From IMG/VR virus record IMGVR_UViG_3300049825_000343, positions 1 through 33,166 of that record: 33,166 bases of DNA; one strand, 5' to 3'. The notes beneath the pieces are model-generated. The model had not been told where the DNA came from. It worked only from the letters and a program-made list of their open reading frames with translations, and did not search any database. This DNA comes from a virus. Shown piece after piece: positions 13,751 through 23,416 of the stretch; position 1 is the first letter of the stretch; the number at the start of each line of letters is the position of its first letter. A program made the translations under genes and the position numbers.

Positions 13751-16285
13751 ATGCCCACCGACATTGAAAAACTCGTCGTGCAACTGTCTGCGGACGTCAG
13801 GCAGTACAAAAAAGCGCTGGACAGAGCCCAAGCCGATACCAACCGCGCGGCGGCTGGCATCGAGGGCCGGTTCCGCAAGATGAACGCCACAGTCGGCAAG
13901 ACGTTCCAGGGCTTCGGCAAGAACTTCGGCGGCGGGCTGCTGGCCGGCGGCATCGCCGGGCTGGTGAGCGCCCAGACGGTGCGCCAGATCGGCGATGCCA
14001 TCAAGAGCGTGGCGGATCTCGGCGACGAGGCCGAGCGCCTGGGCGTCAAGGCGTCGGACCTGCAGGCCATCGAATTCATCGGTCGGCAGAACGGGGTGGA
14101 AGCCGACAAGCTGACCACCGCCCTGCAGAAGCTCAATCTGGAAGTGGGCGAGGCGCGCTCCAAGGGCAATGACCTCAAGAAGATTTTCGACGCCAACAAT
14201 CTGACATTCAGCAATGACCCGCTGGAGAATTTCCGCCGGGTGGCTGAGCTGATCCGCAATGCCAAAACCGAGCAGGATAAGGCGCTGATCGGCGCTGCGG
14301 CCTTCGGCAAGGCCTATGCCGATTTGATCCCGCTGCTCAACCTCGGCGCCGATGCTATCCGCAAGGGCGAACAGGCGGCGCGCGATACCGGCGCGGTGAT
14401 CAGCGACGAGCTGGTGGCCAAGGCGCAGGAATTCGATGATGCCTGGCAAGCTAAGTGGGATGCCTTTTCTGCCACCGGCAAGGGCGCCATTCTCGCCGTA
14501 GCGAGTGCAATTGAAGAATTTCTTGTCAACCATCCTGGTTTTGCCGAGTTTCTCCGAAAACTTGAGTCCCTGACGCCCGGTGGAGTGATTATCGACGACC
14601 TGAAAAAAGGCCGAAATCCGCTACTTAATTTCGGGGGAACAACGGAGCAGGAACAGCTCCTCGAACTCACCGAGCGCCGCGCCACGTTGGAGCGCGAGAT
14701 CGCCGAATTGACGGCTGCCGGTGCTGACCCGCGCCTCTTCGAGCCGTGGAAGGCCGAGCTGGCTTTCATCCTCAAACAGATCGCCGAATTGCAGGCAAGG
14801 ATCAAAGCGACCCAGATTACTGTTGGCCCCGGCGCCGGCTTGAGTGCAGTTCCGCTGCCGGGTTCGGGCTCGACTCAGGGGCCCACCGGGAATGGCACAA
14901 CCGTAGTTCCGCCCGGGGCCGCTGACAAACTGGAAAGGGCAGCGGGCCACCTTGAGTCGGTGATCGACGAGTTTGCCCGTGACGTCGCGCAGGCTGAGAG
15001 CGGCGGCAATGCTTCCGCCAAAAACCCACTATCCTCGGCAACCGGGATCGGCCAGTTCATCGAATCGACCTGGCTCCGCCTGTTCCGCGAGAACTTCCCC
15101 GACCGCGCCGCCAGTCTATCGCGGGAAGGCATTCTGGCGCTGCGCAACAACGCTCAGGTGTCCTTCGATCTGATCAAGGCTTACGCGCGCGAGAATGCGG
15201 CGGTACTGCAAAAAGCAGGGGTCTCCGTTACCGAAGCAAATCTGCAGCTCGCCCATTTTCTCGGGCCGGGCGGGGCGATCGACGTGCTCAAGGCAGCGCC
15301 CGGAACGCCGGTCAATCAGGTCCTTCCGCAGAACGTTATCGCGGCCAATCAGAGCGTGCTGGGCGGCAACAAAACGGTTGACGACGTGATTGCCTATGCC
15401 GAGGCGAGAACCCGCGCCACGGAAGCCGACAGGGCGGCCAAGGAGGCCCTGGACGGGCTAAGCCAGTCGCACAACGACGACGCCGAGGCGCAGCGCCTGG
15501 AAAACCAGTTGTTCGGCGATCAATCGTTGGCGGCAACCAAGCTTCGCCTCGAGTACCAGTTTTTGACCGAGGCAAAACGGGCGCTGGGCCGCGAGCTGCT
15601 GCCTGACGAGGTGGCCAAGATCAAGGCGCAAGCCGACGCCATGGCTGAGCTTAGCTTCGAAAACCAGCAACTGGCGGAAAAGCAGAAGGAAACGGCGCGC
15701 ACCGCCGAGGAGTTGCAGCGGGCCGAGGCGCAGGCACAACAGACCATTCAGGCTATCGGTGGTGCGCTAAAGGGTGCGCTTCAGGGCTTCATCAACGACC
15801 TGATTCAGGGCAAATCGCTGACCGACGCGCTGCGCGATGCCTTGATCAACTTAGGCCAATCACTGCTCAACATTGCGCTCGACAATCTTTTCTCGGGACT
15901 GTTCTCCGGCGGCGGCGGTGTCCTCGGCGGGATTTTCCATGCCGGGTCGCCATCGGCGGGGGCTACGGGCACGTCGCGCAGGATATCGCCGGCGCTCTAT
16001 CGCGGTGCACCACGCTATCATAGCGGTGGCATCGCTGGTCTCAAACCGGGCGAAATCCCGGCCATTCTGAAACGGGGCGAACCCATCGGTCCCGCCGCCG
16101 TCAATGCCGCGGCGCGGCGGCTCATCGCCCTTGGCGGGTCGAAGCTGACCAACCGCAACGCCGGCGGCAGCTACGCGGTGAGCAACACCTTTATCATTCC
16201 GACTGAGCGAGCCGCTTTGCTCAGCCAGAATCAGATTGCCCGGAAATCAGCCGAGGCGCTGGAGCGAGCACGGAGGACCACGTAG
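13751..16285 (+). CDS. Tail tape measure protein with transglycosylase-like domain
   Basis: An 844-residue protein that sets tail length and is ejected during infection. The N-terminal ~300 residues are helical (VQLSADVRQYKKALDRAQAD) with a Gly-rich hydrophobic segment GGGLLAGGIAGLVSAQTV near 57-75. Residues ~405-545 resemble a soluble lytic transglycosylase domain: AQAESGGNASAKNPLSSATG with candidate catalytic Glu416, then GIGQFIESTW. A long coiled coil follows (~560-670), and the C-terminal ~150 residues are Gly-rich (FSGLFSGGGGVLGGIFHAG). The enzyme domain would open peptidoglycan for DNA entry. The next gene starts directly after the stop. Confidence 0.93.
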   Translation: MPTDIEKLVVQLSADVRQYKKALDRAQADTNRAAAGIEGRFRKMNATVGKTFQGFGKNFGGGLLAGGIAGLVSAQTVRQIGDAIKSVADLGDEAERLGVKASDLQAIEFIGRQNGVEADKLTTALQKLNLEVGEARSKGNDLKKIFDANNLTFSNDPLENFRRVAELIRNAKTEQDKALIGAAAFGKAYADLIPLLNLGADAIRKGEQAARDTGAVISDELVAKAQEFDDAWQAKWDAFSATGKGAILAVASAIEEFLVNHPGFAEFLRKLESLTPGGVIIDDLKKGRNPLLNFGGTTEQEQLLELTERRATLEREIAELTAAGADPRLFEPWKAELAFILKQIAELQARIKATQITVGPGAGLSAVPLPGSGSTQGPTGNGTTVVPPGAADKLERAAGHLESVIDEFARDVAQAESGGNASAKNPLSSATGIGQFIESTWLRLFRENFPDRAASLSREGILALRNNAQVSFDLIKAYARENAAVLQKAGVSVTEANLQLAHFLGPGGAIDVLKAAPGTPVNQVLPQNVIAANQSVLGGNKTVDDVIAYAEARTRATEADRAAKEALDGLSQSHNDDAEAQRLENQLFGDQSLAATKLRLEYQFLTEAKRALGRELLPDEVAKIKAQADAMAELSFENQQLAEKQKETARTAEELQRAEAQAQQTIQAIGGALKGALQGFINDLIQGKSLTDALRDALINLGQSLLNIALDNLFSGLFSGGGGVLGGIFHAGSPSAGATGTSRRISPALYRGAPRYHSGGIAGLKPGEIPAILKRGEPIGPAAVNAAARRLIALGGSKLTNRNAGGSYAVSNTFIIPTERAALLSQNQIARKSAEALERARRTT

Positions 16286-16942
16286 GTGACGCATATCTCG
16301 GCTACGCTGCCGCAGTGCATTTCGGCGGGCTCCGAAGGAATCACGTCGTCGGCTGTTGATATCATCACCAATCCGGCGGGCTTCGACGTGCGCGTTCAGC
16401 GCCGGGCTGGCATGCGGCGTAAGTTCACGCCGACGTTTTCGCTCAGGTTGCAGGACGGCACGCCCGATACCGGCACGCTCTACGATCTCATGCGCTTCTG
16501 GGAAATCTGCGAGGGACCCCTGCATTCCTTTGCTTATCACGACCGGCTCGACCACAAGTCTTGCGCGCCGCGCGCCACGCCCTCGATGCTTGATTGCCTG
16601 ATCGGCACCGGCGACGGCGCGACCGCGACATTTCAGATGCGCAAGAGCTACACCCTCGCCGCCACGACGCGCTACCGCACCATTCTCCTGCCCAAATCCG
16701 GCACGGTGCTGATCTCGGTTGATGGCGTGCTCAAGACCGAGACGACACATTACACCGTGAATTACCTCACCGGCATCGTCACCTTCACTGGCGGCAACAT
16801 TCCAGCGGCTGGCAAGTTGGTGAAGGCGGGCTTCTGGTTCTATTGCAAGGTGCGATTCGACAGCAACGATTTGTCGCAGACCTATGAGGGGTTCAAAACT
16901 GGCGCAATGGGGAGCATTCCCCTGATCGAGGTCTTGACGTGA
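16286..16942 (+). CDS. DUF2460 tail protein (distal tail, GTA gp12-like)
   Basis: A 218-residue protein matching the DUF2460 / TIGR02217 family found in gene transfer agents and alphaproteobacterial prophages; it acts as a distal tail component at the tube tip. Recognisable parts are the early FDVRVQRRAGMRRKFTPTFS segment, DLMRFWEICEGPLHSFAYHD near residue 70, and CLIGTGDGATATFQMRKSYT near 110. The GTG start immediately follows the tape measure stop. The 3' end overlaps the next gene at 16939-16942 (GTGA). Confidence 0.9.
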   Translation: MTHISATLPQCISAGSEGITSSAVDIITNPAGFDVRVQRRAGMRRKFTPTFSLRLQDGTPDTGTLYDLMRFWEICEGPLHSFAYHDRLDHKSCAPRATPSMLDCLIGTGDGATATFQMRKSYTLAATTRYRTILLPKSGTVLISVDGVLKTETTHYTVNYLTGIVTFTGGNIPAAGKLVKAGFWFYCKVRFDSNDLSQTYEGFKTGAMGSIPLIEVLT

Positions 16943-17988
16943 CCCGCACGGTTCCATCGGCGTTGCAGGCCAGCATTGCCAGCGGCGTGTTCGCGCTGGC
17001 CGTCTTGGTCAAGATTGTGCGGCAAGACGGTGCGATTGACGCATTGACCAGCTGGAACGAGCCGCTCTACGCCGATTTGGACGGCGAAGGTCCGCTGTTT
17101 TTCTCGCCGGTTGACCTCACCGAAGTTGCTGAATTCTCGGCTCAGATCAACACGGCGATTGACGACAGTGAAATCAAAGTGCCGCTCAATACGGTATTCA
17201 CTGGCGATGACGTGCGGCGCGGGTTCCTGGCACAGGCCGAGGTTCGAATCGGGTACGTCGATCCGAACGATCTGGCCAATCCCTGGCTGCACCGGGTCTA
17301 TAAGGTGGGTCAGATCGGCATTGACGGAGCCGAGTGCCGGCTCGAGCTTATGGGCATCGAAAAGGCTTTGGAGGTTCCGGTAGGCCGGCCGCTCACTGCC
17401 AACTGCCAGTTTGAATTCGGCTCGGCGCTGTGTGGAATTCCCATCGCGGTTGACGCTTGGCAGGGCGCACAGACCTATGTGGTTGGCGATCAGGTGAAGC
17501 CCACGGCGGGTGGCAGCCTGTGGTTCATCTGCACCGTGGCCGGAACGGCTGGCGTGTCCGAGCCAACTTGGGCGTCTGGCACAGTGGTTGACAACACGGT
17601 GACATGGGCATCGATGCGGGCGCGGGTGTTTGCCGGAACTGTTTCCTCGGTTGCGACCGACCGGAGTTTCACTGCGACCGGCATTTCGGTGGTGGCTGAC
17701 TATTTCGGCGAGGGCATGCTGACCTGGTTGACCGGCGACAATGCGGGCCAGCGCATGCGGGTGAGAAGCGACAATGGCTCGGGGACCATCGTGCAGCACG
17801 ATCCTTGTCTTGATCCGATCCTGGCGGGCGACACCTTCGAAATCAGCGTGGGGTGCCGGCACCGCTACCAGCAGGACTGCATCGACAAGCATGACAACCA
17901 GCACCGCTCGTCGAGTCGAACTCTGAGGTTTGGCGGTGACCCGTTCCTGGCTCCTGAAAACGTCACCATTTCGGCACCGACAGAATGA
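16939..17988 (+). CDS. DUF2163 tail hub protein with inserted domain
   Basis: A 349-residue protein matching DUF2163 / TIGR02218, related to lambda gpL, forming the hub at the tail tip. Four cysteines are placed as expected for a gpL-type iron-sulfur cluster: C156 and C165 (NCQFEFGSALCG) and C306 and C314 (GCRHRYQQDC). Between them, residues ~172-226 form an extra module (WQGAQTYVVGDQVKPTAGGS to TVTWASM) resembling small carbohydrate-binding-like domains of phage tails. It starts at GTG 16939 within the DUF2460 gene and overlaps the peptidase start at 17985-17988. Confidence 0.9.
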   Translation: MTRTVPSALQASIASGVFALAVLVKIVRQDGAIDALTSWNEPLYADLDGEGPLFFSPVDLTEVAEFSAQINTAIDDSEIKVPLNTVFTGDDVRRGFLAQAEVRIGYVDPNDLANPWLHRVYKVGQIGIDGAECRLELMGIEKALEVPVGRPLTANCQFEFGSALCGIPIAVDAWQGAQTYVVGDQVKPTAGGSLWFICTVAGTAGVSEPTWASGTVVDNTVTWASMRARVFAGTVSSVATDRSFTATGISVVADYFGEGMLTWLTGDNAGQRMRVRSDNGSGTIVQHDPCLDPILAGDTFEISVGCRHRYQQDCIDKHDNQHRSSSRTLRFGGDPFLAPENVTISAPTE

Positions 17989-18377
17989 ACGATCTGGCCT
18001 TTGTTTCCGCCGCCCGCCAGTTGATTGGGACGCCATGGCGCGATCGCGGTCGTTCTCTGGCGGGGGTTGACTGTCTGGGCCTGATAGCTCTTAGCGCCAG
18101 ACAGTGCGGTCACGACGAAGCGTTCGCGGCTCTCGTCGGATCGCCACGCGACTATCATGCGCTCAAGCCGGTGATGTGCCGGTTCGCCCAACGCGTCGCT
18201 GATGTGAGGCCCGGAGCTTTGCTGATCTATCGCCGCGAAGAACTTGGCATTGTGCATGTCGGTATAGCTTCCATGGCCGGTCAAGTAATCCACATACCCG
18301 GCCCCGGCCATGTTGTTTCTGAAGCGCCGCTCGGGTTCGCGCCCCGCCAGATATGGGGACTGACATGGCCTTCCTAG
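17985..18377 (+). CDS. NlpC/P60 family tail peptidase (GTA gp14-like)
   Basis: A 130-residue cysteine peptidase that probably cuts peptide cross-links in the host cell wall during infection. The catalytic Cys30 lies in GVDCLGLIALSA and the likely His91 in IVHVGIASM; the final catalytic position should fall near HIPGPGHV. The compact size is typical of tail-associated NlpC/P60 peptidases. It starts in an ATGA overlap with the hub gene, and its 3' end overlaps the large tail-tip gene by 13 bases. Confidence 0.92.
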   Translation: MNDLAFVSAARQLIGTPWRDRGRSLAGVDCLGLIALSARQCGHDEAFAALVGSPRDYHALKPVMCRFAQRVADVRPGALLIYRREELGIVHVGIASMAGQVIHIPGPGHVVSEAPLGFAPRQIWGLTWPS

Positions 18378-21300
18378 CTCCACTGGTGGCCGGCCCGCTC
18401 GGCAATCTTGGCCTTGCCGCAATCGGCATCGGATTGCAGCTGCTCGCGGCCTATTTCTTTCCCCAGAAAGTTAAGGGTCCGCGGCTCGAAGACCTGAAAC
18501 AGCAGACGTCGCGCTATGGCGATGAGCCAGCGCGGCTCTATGGTTCAGCGCGTGTGGCAGCGGCGGTGATCTGGCTCAAGAACAATCAGCTCGACGAGCA
18601 CAAGGATACCCACCGCAAGGGCTCCATTGGTCCGGTCATCACCGAATTCACCTACACCGCCGACGTGGCCTTGGCCTTCTGCTGGAACGGCCCGGTCGCC
18701 GGGGTTCCCCGCATGTGGGCAGACGACAAACTCTGCTACGACAACTCGGCCGAAACCCTAGAGAAGATCATCAATGGCGATCCGGTGGCCGGGACTGGGG
18801 CGGCGGAGGGAGCCACGTTCCGGTTCTATCTTGGCAGCCAGACGCAAGGCAGTGACCCCGACATCATTGCCGACCGGGGCTCGGCCCCAGCTTGGCCGGG
18901 CCGCTGCTACGTGGTCATCACCAATTTTCCATGTGACGAGTTTGGCCGACGGCTGCCGAACTTCGAGGCTGAAGTGGTGCGGGCGGGGAGTGACGCCACG
19001 CTGAGCGTTACTCCGCCTGGAATGTTTCCCGCCTTTGACACGCAGGGCAATTTCGTCGTCAGCAGCAACGGGTCCGACACGGTCAAGATTCATAATCTGC
19101 CTAGCGGCACATTGCGATTTACCATAACGCTTCCCGCGGCGCTGGGTGGGGCGATATGGATCACCAAGCGTGGCAAATTGGCGCTGGCCTCGCTACTGCC
19201 TGGAACTCTGTGGATTTACAACTTGGAGACCGGCGTCCTTGAATTTGAAGTGACATGGACGGGCGCGGGATATCCGTTCAACACACCAACCCAATCGTTC
19301 GGTGACATCATCGTCGATGGGGATGATTATCTATTTCTGCAGGTCGGCGTCGATGTGGTGTGTTTCAAGGAATCTGCGGGTCAAACCGGATGGACGCAAA
19401 TCGCGCTGGCCTCCATTGGCGTCTCGGTCATCACAGGGATACTGGTGTTCTCAGTAGGGCTCGAATTGCTCTACATGATTAAGAACGATAGCGGCACCTA
19501 CAGATTGATGACGTCAGCCATATCTGGCGGAGTTGCCTCAACCGCGATAGTTCGGACACCGCCGAGCCTGTCAGGCACTCCTAAGGGCATCTTTTACGAT
19601 AGAGACTCCGACAGCGTCTTAATCGTCACCCACACCGGGCTCTATGTTTACGACGCCACGCTCGACACCTTGCTCGGCTCGCGCTCCGGCGATTGGACGC
19701 TGCTCGATTATCCGAACATGTCGCAGCGCATATGGTCGGGAGCCGGAACATTCATCGTCCGCGATGACGGCTCGAATAATGTCTATGAGTATCAGCTCTC
19801 GGGTCTTGGCTTGGTGCAAACCATCCTGGCCGCCACAACAACATGGACCGACAAGTCCAATGCGAACGTGGGACTTACTGCGGTCAATTTGCTTTGGCGC
19901 GCGCTGGCTGTCTATGGCTCCACGGCTGGACCCCATGTCTGGTTCCTGCCCAGATTGGCTCGTGGATCTGTCACCCTCGCATCGGTGCTGGCCGAGGAAT
20001 GCGCCCTGGCCGGAGTGGCGTGCGATGTCAGCGCGGTCACCGGCACCGTGCGGGGCTATGCCGCGCGTGGTGGCGAGACACCGCGCGGTGTTATCGAGGA
20101 CCTGGCGCGGGTGAAGTTTTTCGACTTTGCCCAGGACGCCGGAGTATTGAAATTCTTCATGCGGTCGGCCACGCCGGTGCGGTCGATCATTCTCAATGAC
20201 ATGGGATTTTCGCGCGACACGCCGGAACCGCGTCTGGTGCGGGAGGACTACGGTGATGCTTCAGAGACGCCGGCACGGGTGATCATCGACTATGGCTCGC
20301 TCAATGGCGATTATCGCAAGGGATCGCAGTCCATCGCCAAACCCGATGGTCTCGACGCCGGGGCCACGACAATAAAGTTTCAGACCAATTTGGTGCTGAC
20401 AGACGACGAGGCCGCGAAGGTGGCCGACATCTTCCTGAATGACTCGCGCGCCGCGACAACAACCTACCGGACGTCGGTGCATCCCAAGTTCCTCGAAACC
20501 CATCCCGGCGATGTGGTGACGCTTGAGCTGGATTCCAATCGCGACATAACCGCGGTGATCACCAAGCAGCAGGGGGAATTGCCACTGTCGCTTGAGTTGC
20601 GCAAACGCATTACGGTCTATACGTCGGACGCTGTTGGCAACCCGGTTGATCCTAATCCTGACGGACTTCTCGGGAGAGCACGATCCGACTCTGTTTTGAT
20701 CGACGGCCACCTTATGCGCCGTGAGGATAATGACGACAGTTTCTATCTCACCATTTATCCGGCGGAGCGCGGAAAGCTGCCGAGCGCCACGGTCTACAAA
20801 TCGAACGATGCCATCAACTATGGTGCGCTGATCGGCTTCCGCAGTGCATCGCTTGTCGGCAACGCGACTTCGGCACTGCCTGACCGGCCAAATCCATGGG
20901 CCATCGACCGGGCTTCCATCCTCACCTTCGCGGTGGCCTCTGTAGTCGGCGTGGAGAACTTTCCAGTTGCGGTGACCGAGGCTCAACTGCTGGCGGACGG
21001 TACCCTCAACGCCTTTGCGCTGCGCTCAGGATCGGAGTGGGAATACTTGAGGGCAGCTTCGGTGGTCGATAACAACGACGGAACCTGGACTATTTCGACG
21101 CTGATTCGTGGCCGGCGTGGCACTGAATTCGCCATGGCAGGACACGCCACCGGCGACACCATCGTTTATCTCGACCCGCTGGTGCTGGCGCGGGCGCCGG
21201 AAGCCGACAGAGATTTGCTGCGGTATTTCGTTACGCTCACCAGCGGCAAGGCGTTCTCCACCACCTATGCGAAATCCTTCACCAATCAGGGCCGGGGCTT

Positions 21301-21628
21301 GCGGCCATGGGCACCGGTTGCGGTGATGGGCAGTCGCAATGGTTCCGGGGACTTGGTGGTCACGGCGGTGCGCCGTGACCGGCTCGGTGAAAGCGAACTT
21401 GTCACCAGTCCGCCGATGAGCGAAGCGAGCGAACTTTATCACATGCGTGTCTACGACGGCGTTGATGTGGTGCGCTCGTTCAGCAATTCGGTTTTGAGTT
21501 TCTCCTACGACGCTGCAAATCAGACTTCCGACTTCGGTTCGCCGCAAGCGTCGGTTGACGTTCAGATCGTACAAATCAGCGCGACATTTACAGGTGGCGA
21601 CGGCGTTCCCGCCATAGCCACCGTCTAA
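18365..21628 (+). CDS. Large tail-tip / host-specificity protein with beta-propeller-like insert
   Basis: A 1087-residue protein in the position of the GTA megatron and lambda gpJ, expected to form the central tip and contact the host. The N-terminus has a hydrophobic segment (MAFLAPLVAGPLGNLGLAAI), then a family region with YGDEPARLYGSARVAAAVIW. Residues ~220-530 look like a beta-propeller (FVVSSNGSDTVKIHNLPSGT, LWIYNLETGVLEFEV). After that come phage tail domains including GVIEDLARVKFFDFAQDAGV near 575 and an ending similar to gpJ-like fibronectin regions. ATG 18365 was chosen because GGGGA lies 5 bases upstream; an in-frame ATG at 18353 would add four residues. Confidence 0.88.
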   Translation: MAFLAPLVAGPLGNLGLAAIGIGLQLLAAYFFPQKVKGPRLEDLKQQTSRYGDEPARLYGSARVAAAVIWLKNNQLDEHKDTHRKGSIGPVITEFTYTADVALAFCWNGPVAGVPRMWADDKLCYDNSAETLEKIINGDPVAGTGAAEGATFRFYLGSQTQGSDPDIIADRGSAPAWPGRCYVVITNFPCDEFGRRLPNFEAEVVRAGSDATLSVTPPGMFPAFDTQGNFVVSSNGSDTVKIHNLPSGTLRFTITLPAALGGAIWITKRGKLALASLLPGTLWIYNLETGVLEFEVTWTGAGYPFNTPTQSFGDIIVDGDDYLFLQVGVDVVCFKESAGQTGWTQIALASIGVSVITGILVFSVGLELLYMIKNDSGTYRLMTSAISGGVASTAIVRTPPSLSGTPKGIFYDRDSDSVLIVTHTGLYVYDATLDTLLGSRSGDWTLLDYPNMSQRIWSGAGTFIVRDDGSNNVYEYQLSGLGLVQTILAATTTWTDKSNANVGLTAVNLLWRALAVYGSTAGPHVWFLPRLARGSVTLASVLAEECALAGVACDVSAVTGTVRGYAARGGETPRGVIEDLARVKFFDFAQDAGVLKFFMRSATPVRSIILNDMGFSRDTPEPRLVREDYGDASETPARVIIDYGSLNGDYRKGSQSIAKPDGLDAGATTIKFQTNLVLTDDEAAKVADIFLNDSRAATTTYRTSVHPKFLETHPGDVVTLELDSNRDITAVITKQQGELPLSLELRKRITVYTSDAVGNPVDPNPDGLLGRARSDSVLIDGHLMRREDNDDSFYLTIYPAERGKLPSATVYKSNDAINYGALIGFRSASLVGNATSALPDRPNPWAIDRASILTFAVASVVGVENFPVAVTEAQLLADGTLNAFALRSGSEWEYLRAASVVDNNDGTWTISTLIRGRRGTEFAMAGHATGDTIVYLDPLVLARAPEADRDLLRYFVTLTSGKAFSTTYAKSFTNQGRGLRPWAPVAVMGSRNGSGDLVVTAVRRDRLGESELVTSPPMSEASELYHMRVYDGVDVVRSFSNSVLSFSYDAANQTSDFGSPQASVDVQIVQISATFTGGDGVPAIATV

Positions 21629-21649
21629 CACTTCAAAGGAAAAACCCAG

Positions 21650-22717
21650 ATGACCACAACACGCCTCGGTGCCGCCGAGTTGGCGCCCGGCCAGAGCGAC
21701 CCCGACGTTACGGTGAATGAAGCTCTGGCCTATGCCATGACGCTGGCAAACGATGCGATCTGCGTTCAAGTCTCACTCAATACCCCGCCAGGTTCGCCTG
21801 CGCAGTTTGATACTTATGTCTGCGGCGCGTCACCAACTGGGGCTTGGAGCGGCAAGGCTAAGAACATCGCCTTCTATTATAACTCTACGTGGAAATTCAT
21901 CGCGCCGGTTGAAGGTATGGAAGCCTACGACCAGGGCAGCAATGACAAGTACGTCTATGATGGGTCATCGTGGAGTGTGTCGATACCATCCGGCGGCGGA
22001 GCGCCGTCTGTAGCGGATTATTTGGTCAAGACCGCCAATGGCTCGCTCTCGGCGGAACGTGTGGTGACCGACACCAGTGAAGTGACTTGGGATTGGGCGA
22101 CGGCGGGGCAGGCCAAGGCGCAACTCGGTTTTACCGTCACCACTTTCGCCAAGACATTTCTCGATGACACAAACGCTTCCGGCGTCAGGACCACGCTCGG
22201 TCTGGTAATCGGCACTGACATTGAGGCCCACGACGCTGACCTGACAACCATCGCGGGCTTGTCGCCAAGCAACGACGACATTCTCCAGCGCAAGTCAGGC
22301 GCATGGGCAAACCGCACGATGGCGCAACTGGCCACCGATCTTGGCCAATTGGTGATGCCCACCGAATCCTTCGTCATCGCCTGCTCCGATGAAACCACCG
22401 CACTCACCACCGGCACGGCGAAAGTCACCTTCCGGATGCCCTACGCTTTCACTCTCACCGACGTGCGGGCTAGCGTCACCACGGCACCGACCGGTGGCAC
22501 GCTGCTGACTGTTGACGTGAATGAAAGCGGGACCACAATTCTATCAACGAAGCTTACTTTTGATGCTTCGGAAAAAACCACAACAACGGCCGCAACGCCA
22601 CGAGTGATTTCGGACAGCGCCCTGGCCGACGACGCGGAAATCACTATTGACATCGACGCGGTGGGTTCCACCGTGGCCGGCGCCGGGCTCAAGGTCTATC
22701 TGATTGGGCATCAGTAA
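21650..22717 (+). CDS. Tail fibre protein with DUF2793 N-terminal domain
   Basis: A 355-residue protein. Residues 1-~115 match the DUF2793 pattern of alphaproteobacterial phage tail proteins: TTRLGAAELAPGQSDPDVTV, then VNEALAYAM, GAWSGKAKNIAFYYNSTWKF and YVYDGSSWS. The middle (~165-235) has phage-fibre signatures (TTFAKTFLDDTNASGVRTTL, HDADLTTIAGLSPSNDDILQ), and the C-terminal ~120 residues are Thr-rich and beta-like. It probably binds the host surface. AAAGGA precedes the ATG. Confidence 0.85.
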   Translation: MTTTRLGAAELAPGQSDPDVTVNEALAYAMTLANDAICVQVSLNTPPGSPAQFDTYVCGASPTGAWSGKAKNIAFYYNSTWKFIAPVEGMEAYDQGSNDKYVYDGSSWSVSIPSGGGAPSVADYLVKTANGSLSAERVVTDTSEVTWDWATAGQAKAQLGFTVTTFAKTFLDDTNASGVRTTLGLVIGTDIEAHDADLTTIAGLSPSNDDILQRKSGAWANRTMAQLATDLGQLVMPTESFVIACSDETTALTTGTAKVTFRMPYAFTLTDVRASVTTAPTGGTLLTVDVNESGTTILSTKLTFDASEKTTTTAATPRVISDSALADDAEITIDIDAVGSTVAGAGLKVYLIGHQ

Positions 22718-22718
22718 A

Positions 22719-23402
22719 ATGGGGATGGTGATCAATCCGTTTTGGGCCACTGTTGCCGCTAAGGTTCTAACATTTCAGACCCATGCCGAGGATACTTCCA
22801 ACGCCACTACATATACATTTGCTGGCAAGGCCATTGGCACCGCCGCCGCTGACCGCCGCGTGCATGTGGCGGTGGCGGGCACGCAAGGCACCCGGACGGT
22901 TTCCAGCGTCAAGGTTCACGTTCCCGATGTGGCGACCGATCCGACCGGCACGACGCTGACCCAGAATGTCAGCCGCCAGGATGGCGTCACCACGGTGGCT
23001 CTCTATGTCGGCGTAATTGCGTCCGGCACCACCGCCGATATTGTTGTCACCTGGTCGGCTGGACAAGACCGCTGCGGCATTGGCATCTGGTCATCAACCG
23101 GTCTCACCAGCAATAGCGCGGTTGATACCAAGGCCGGCCTTGCCACCGATGGCGCGGGCCTGAATCTCACGCCGACGACTGTTGCCGGTGGCTTCCTGAT
23201 TGGCGTGGTGTGCGATCACAGTTCAGGCTCGGGACTTTCGACCTGGACCACCGCTACCGAACGCTATGACGTGGTGCTTGAAGGCGCGACGCCGGTGCAT
23301 TCGGGTGCTGACTATGCGACGCCGGGCAGCAGCGTGACCATCAATATCAACACCGCCACCAATGGCAACGGCAATGCGTCGGCGGCGATGGCTTCGTTCT
23401 GA
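22719..23402 (+). CDS. Thr/Gly/Ala-rich tail or fibre-associated protein
   Basis: A 227-residue beta-rich protein (RRVHVAVAGTQGTRTVSSVK, TTADIVVTWSAGQDRCGIGI, SSVTININTATNGNGNASAA) resembling galactose-binding-like or fibre-distal proteins that follow fibre genes in such phages. No named family is certain. The ATG at 22719 begins one base after the fibre stop; an in-frame TTG at 22704 would overlap the fibre gene. Its stop shares a base with a possible start of the next gene. Confidence 0.75.
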   Translation: MGMVINPFWATVAAKVLTFQTHAEDTSNATTYTFAGKAIGTAAADRRVHVAVAGTQGTRTVSSVKVHVPDVATDPTGTTLTQNVSRQDGVTTVALYVGVIASGTTADIVVTWSAGQDRCGIGIWSSTGLTSNSAVDTKAGLATDGAGLNLTPTTVAGGFLIGVVCDHSSGSGLSTWTTATERYDVVLEGATPVHSGADYATPGSSVTININTATNGNGNASAAMASF

Positions 23403-23416
23403 TGGGAGTTCTAACA

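Noticed and set aside
16882-18036. A 384-codon minus-strand open frame opposite the hub gene
   Set aside because: It mirrors the codon pattern of the DUF2163 gene, with no ribosome binding site or family features.
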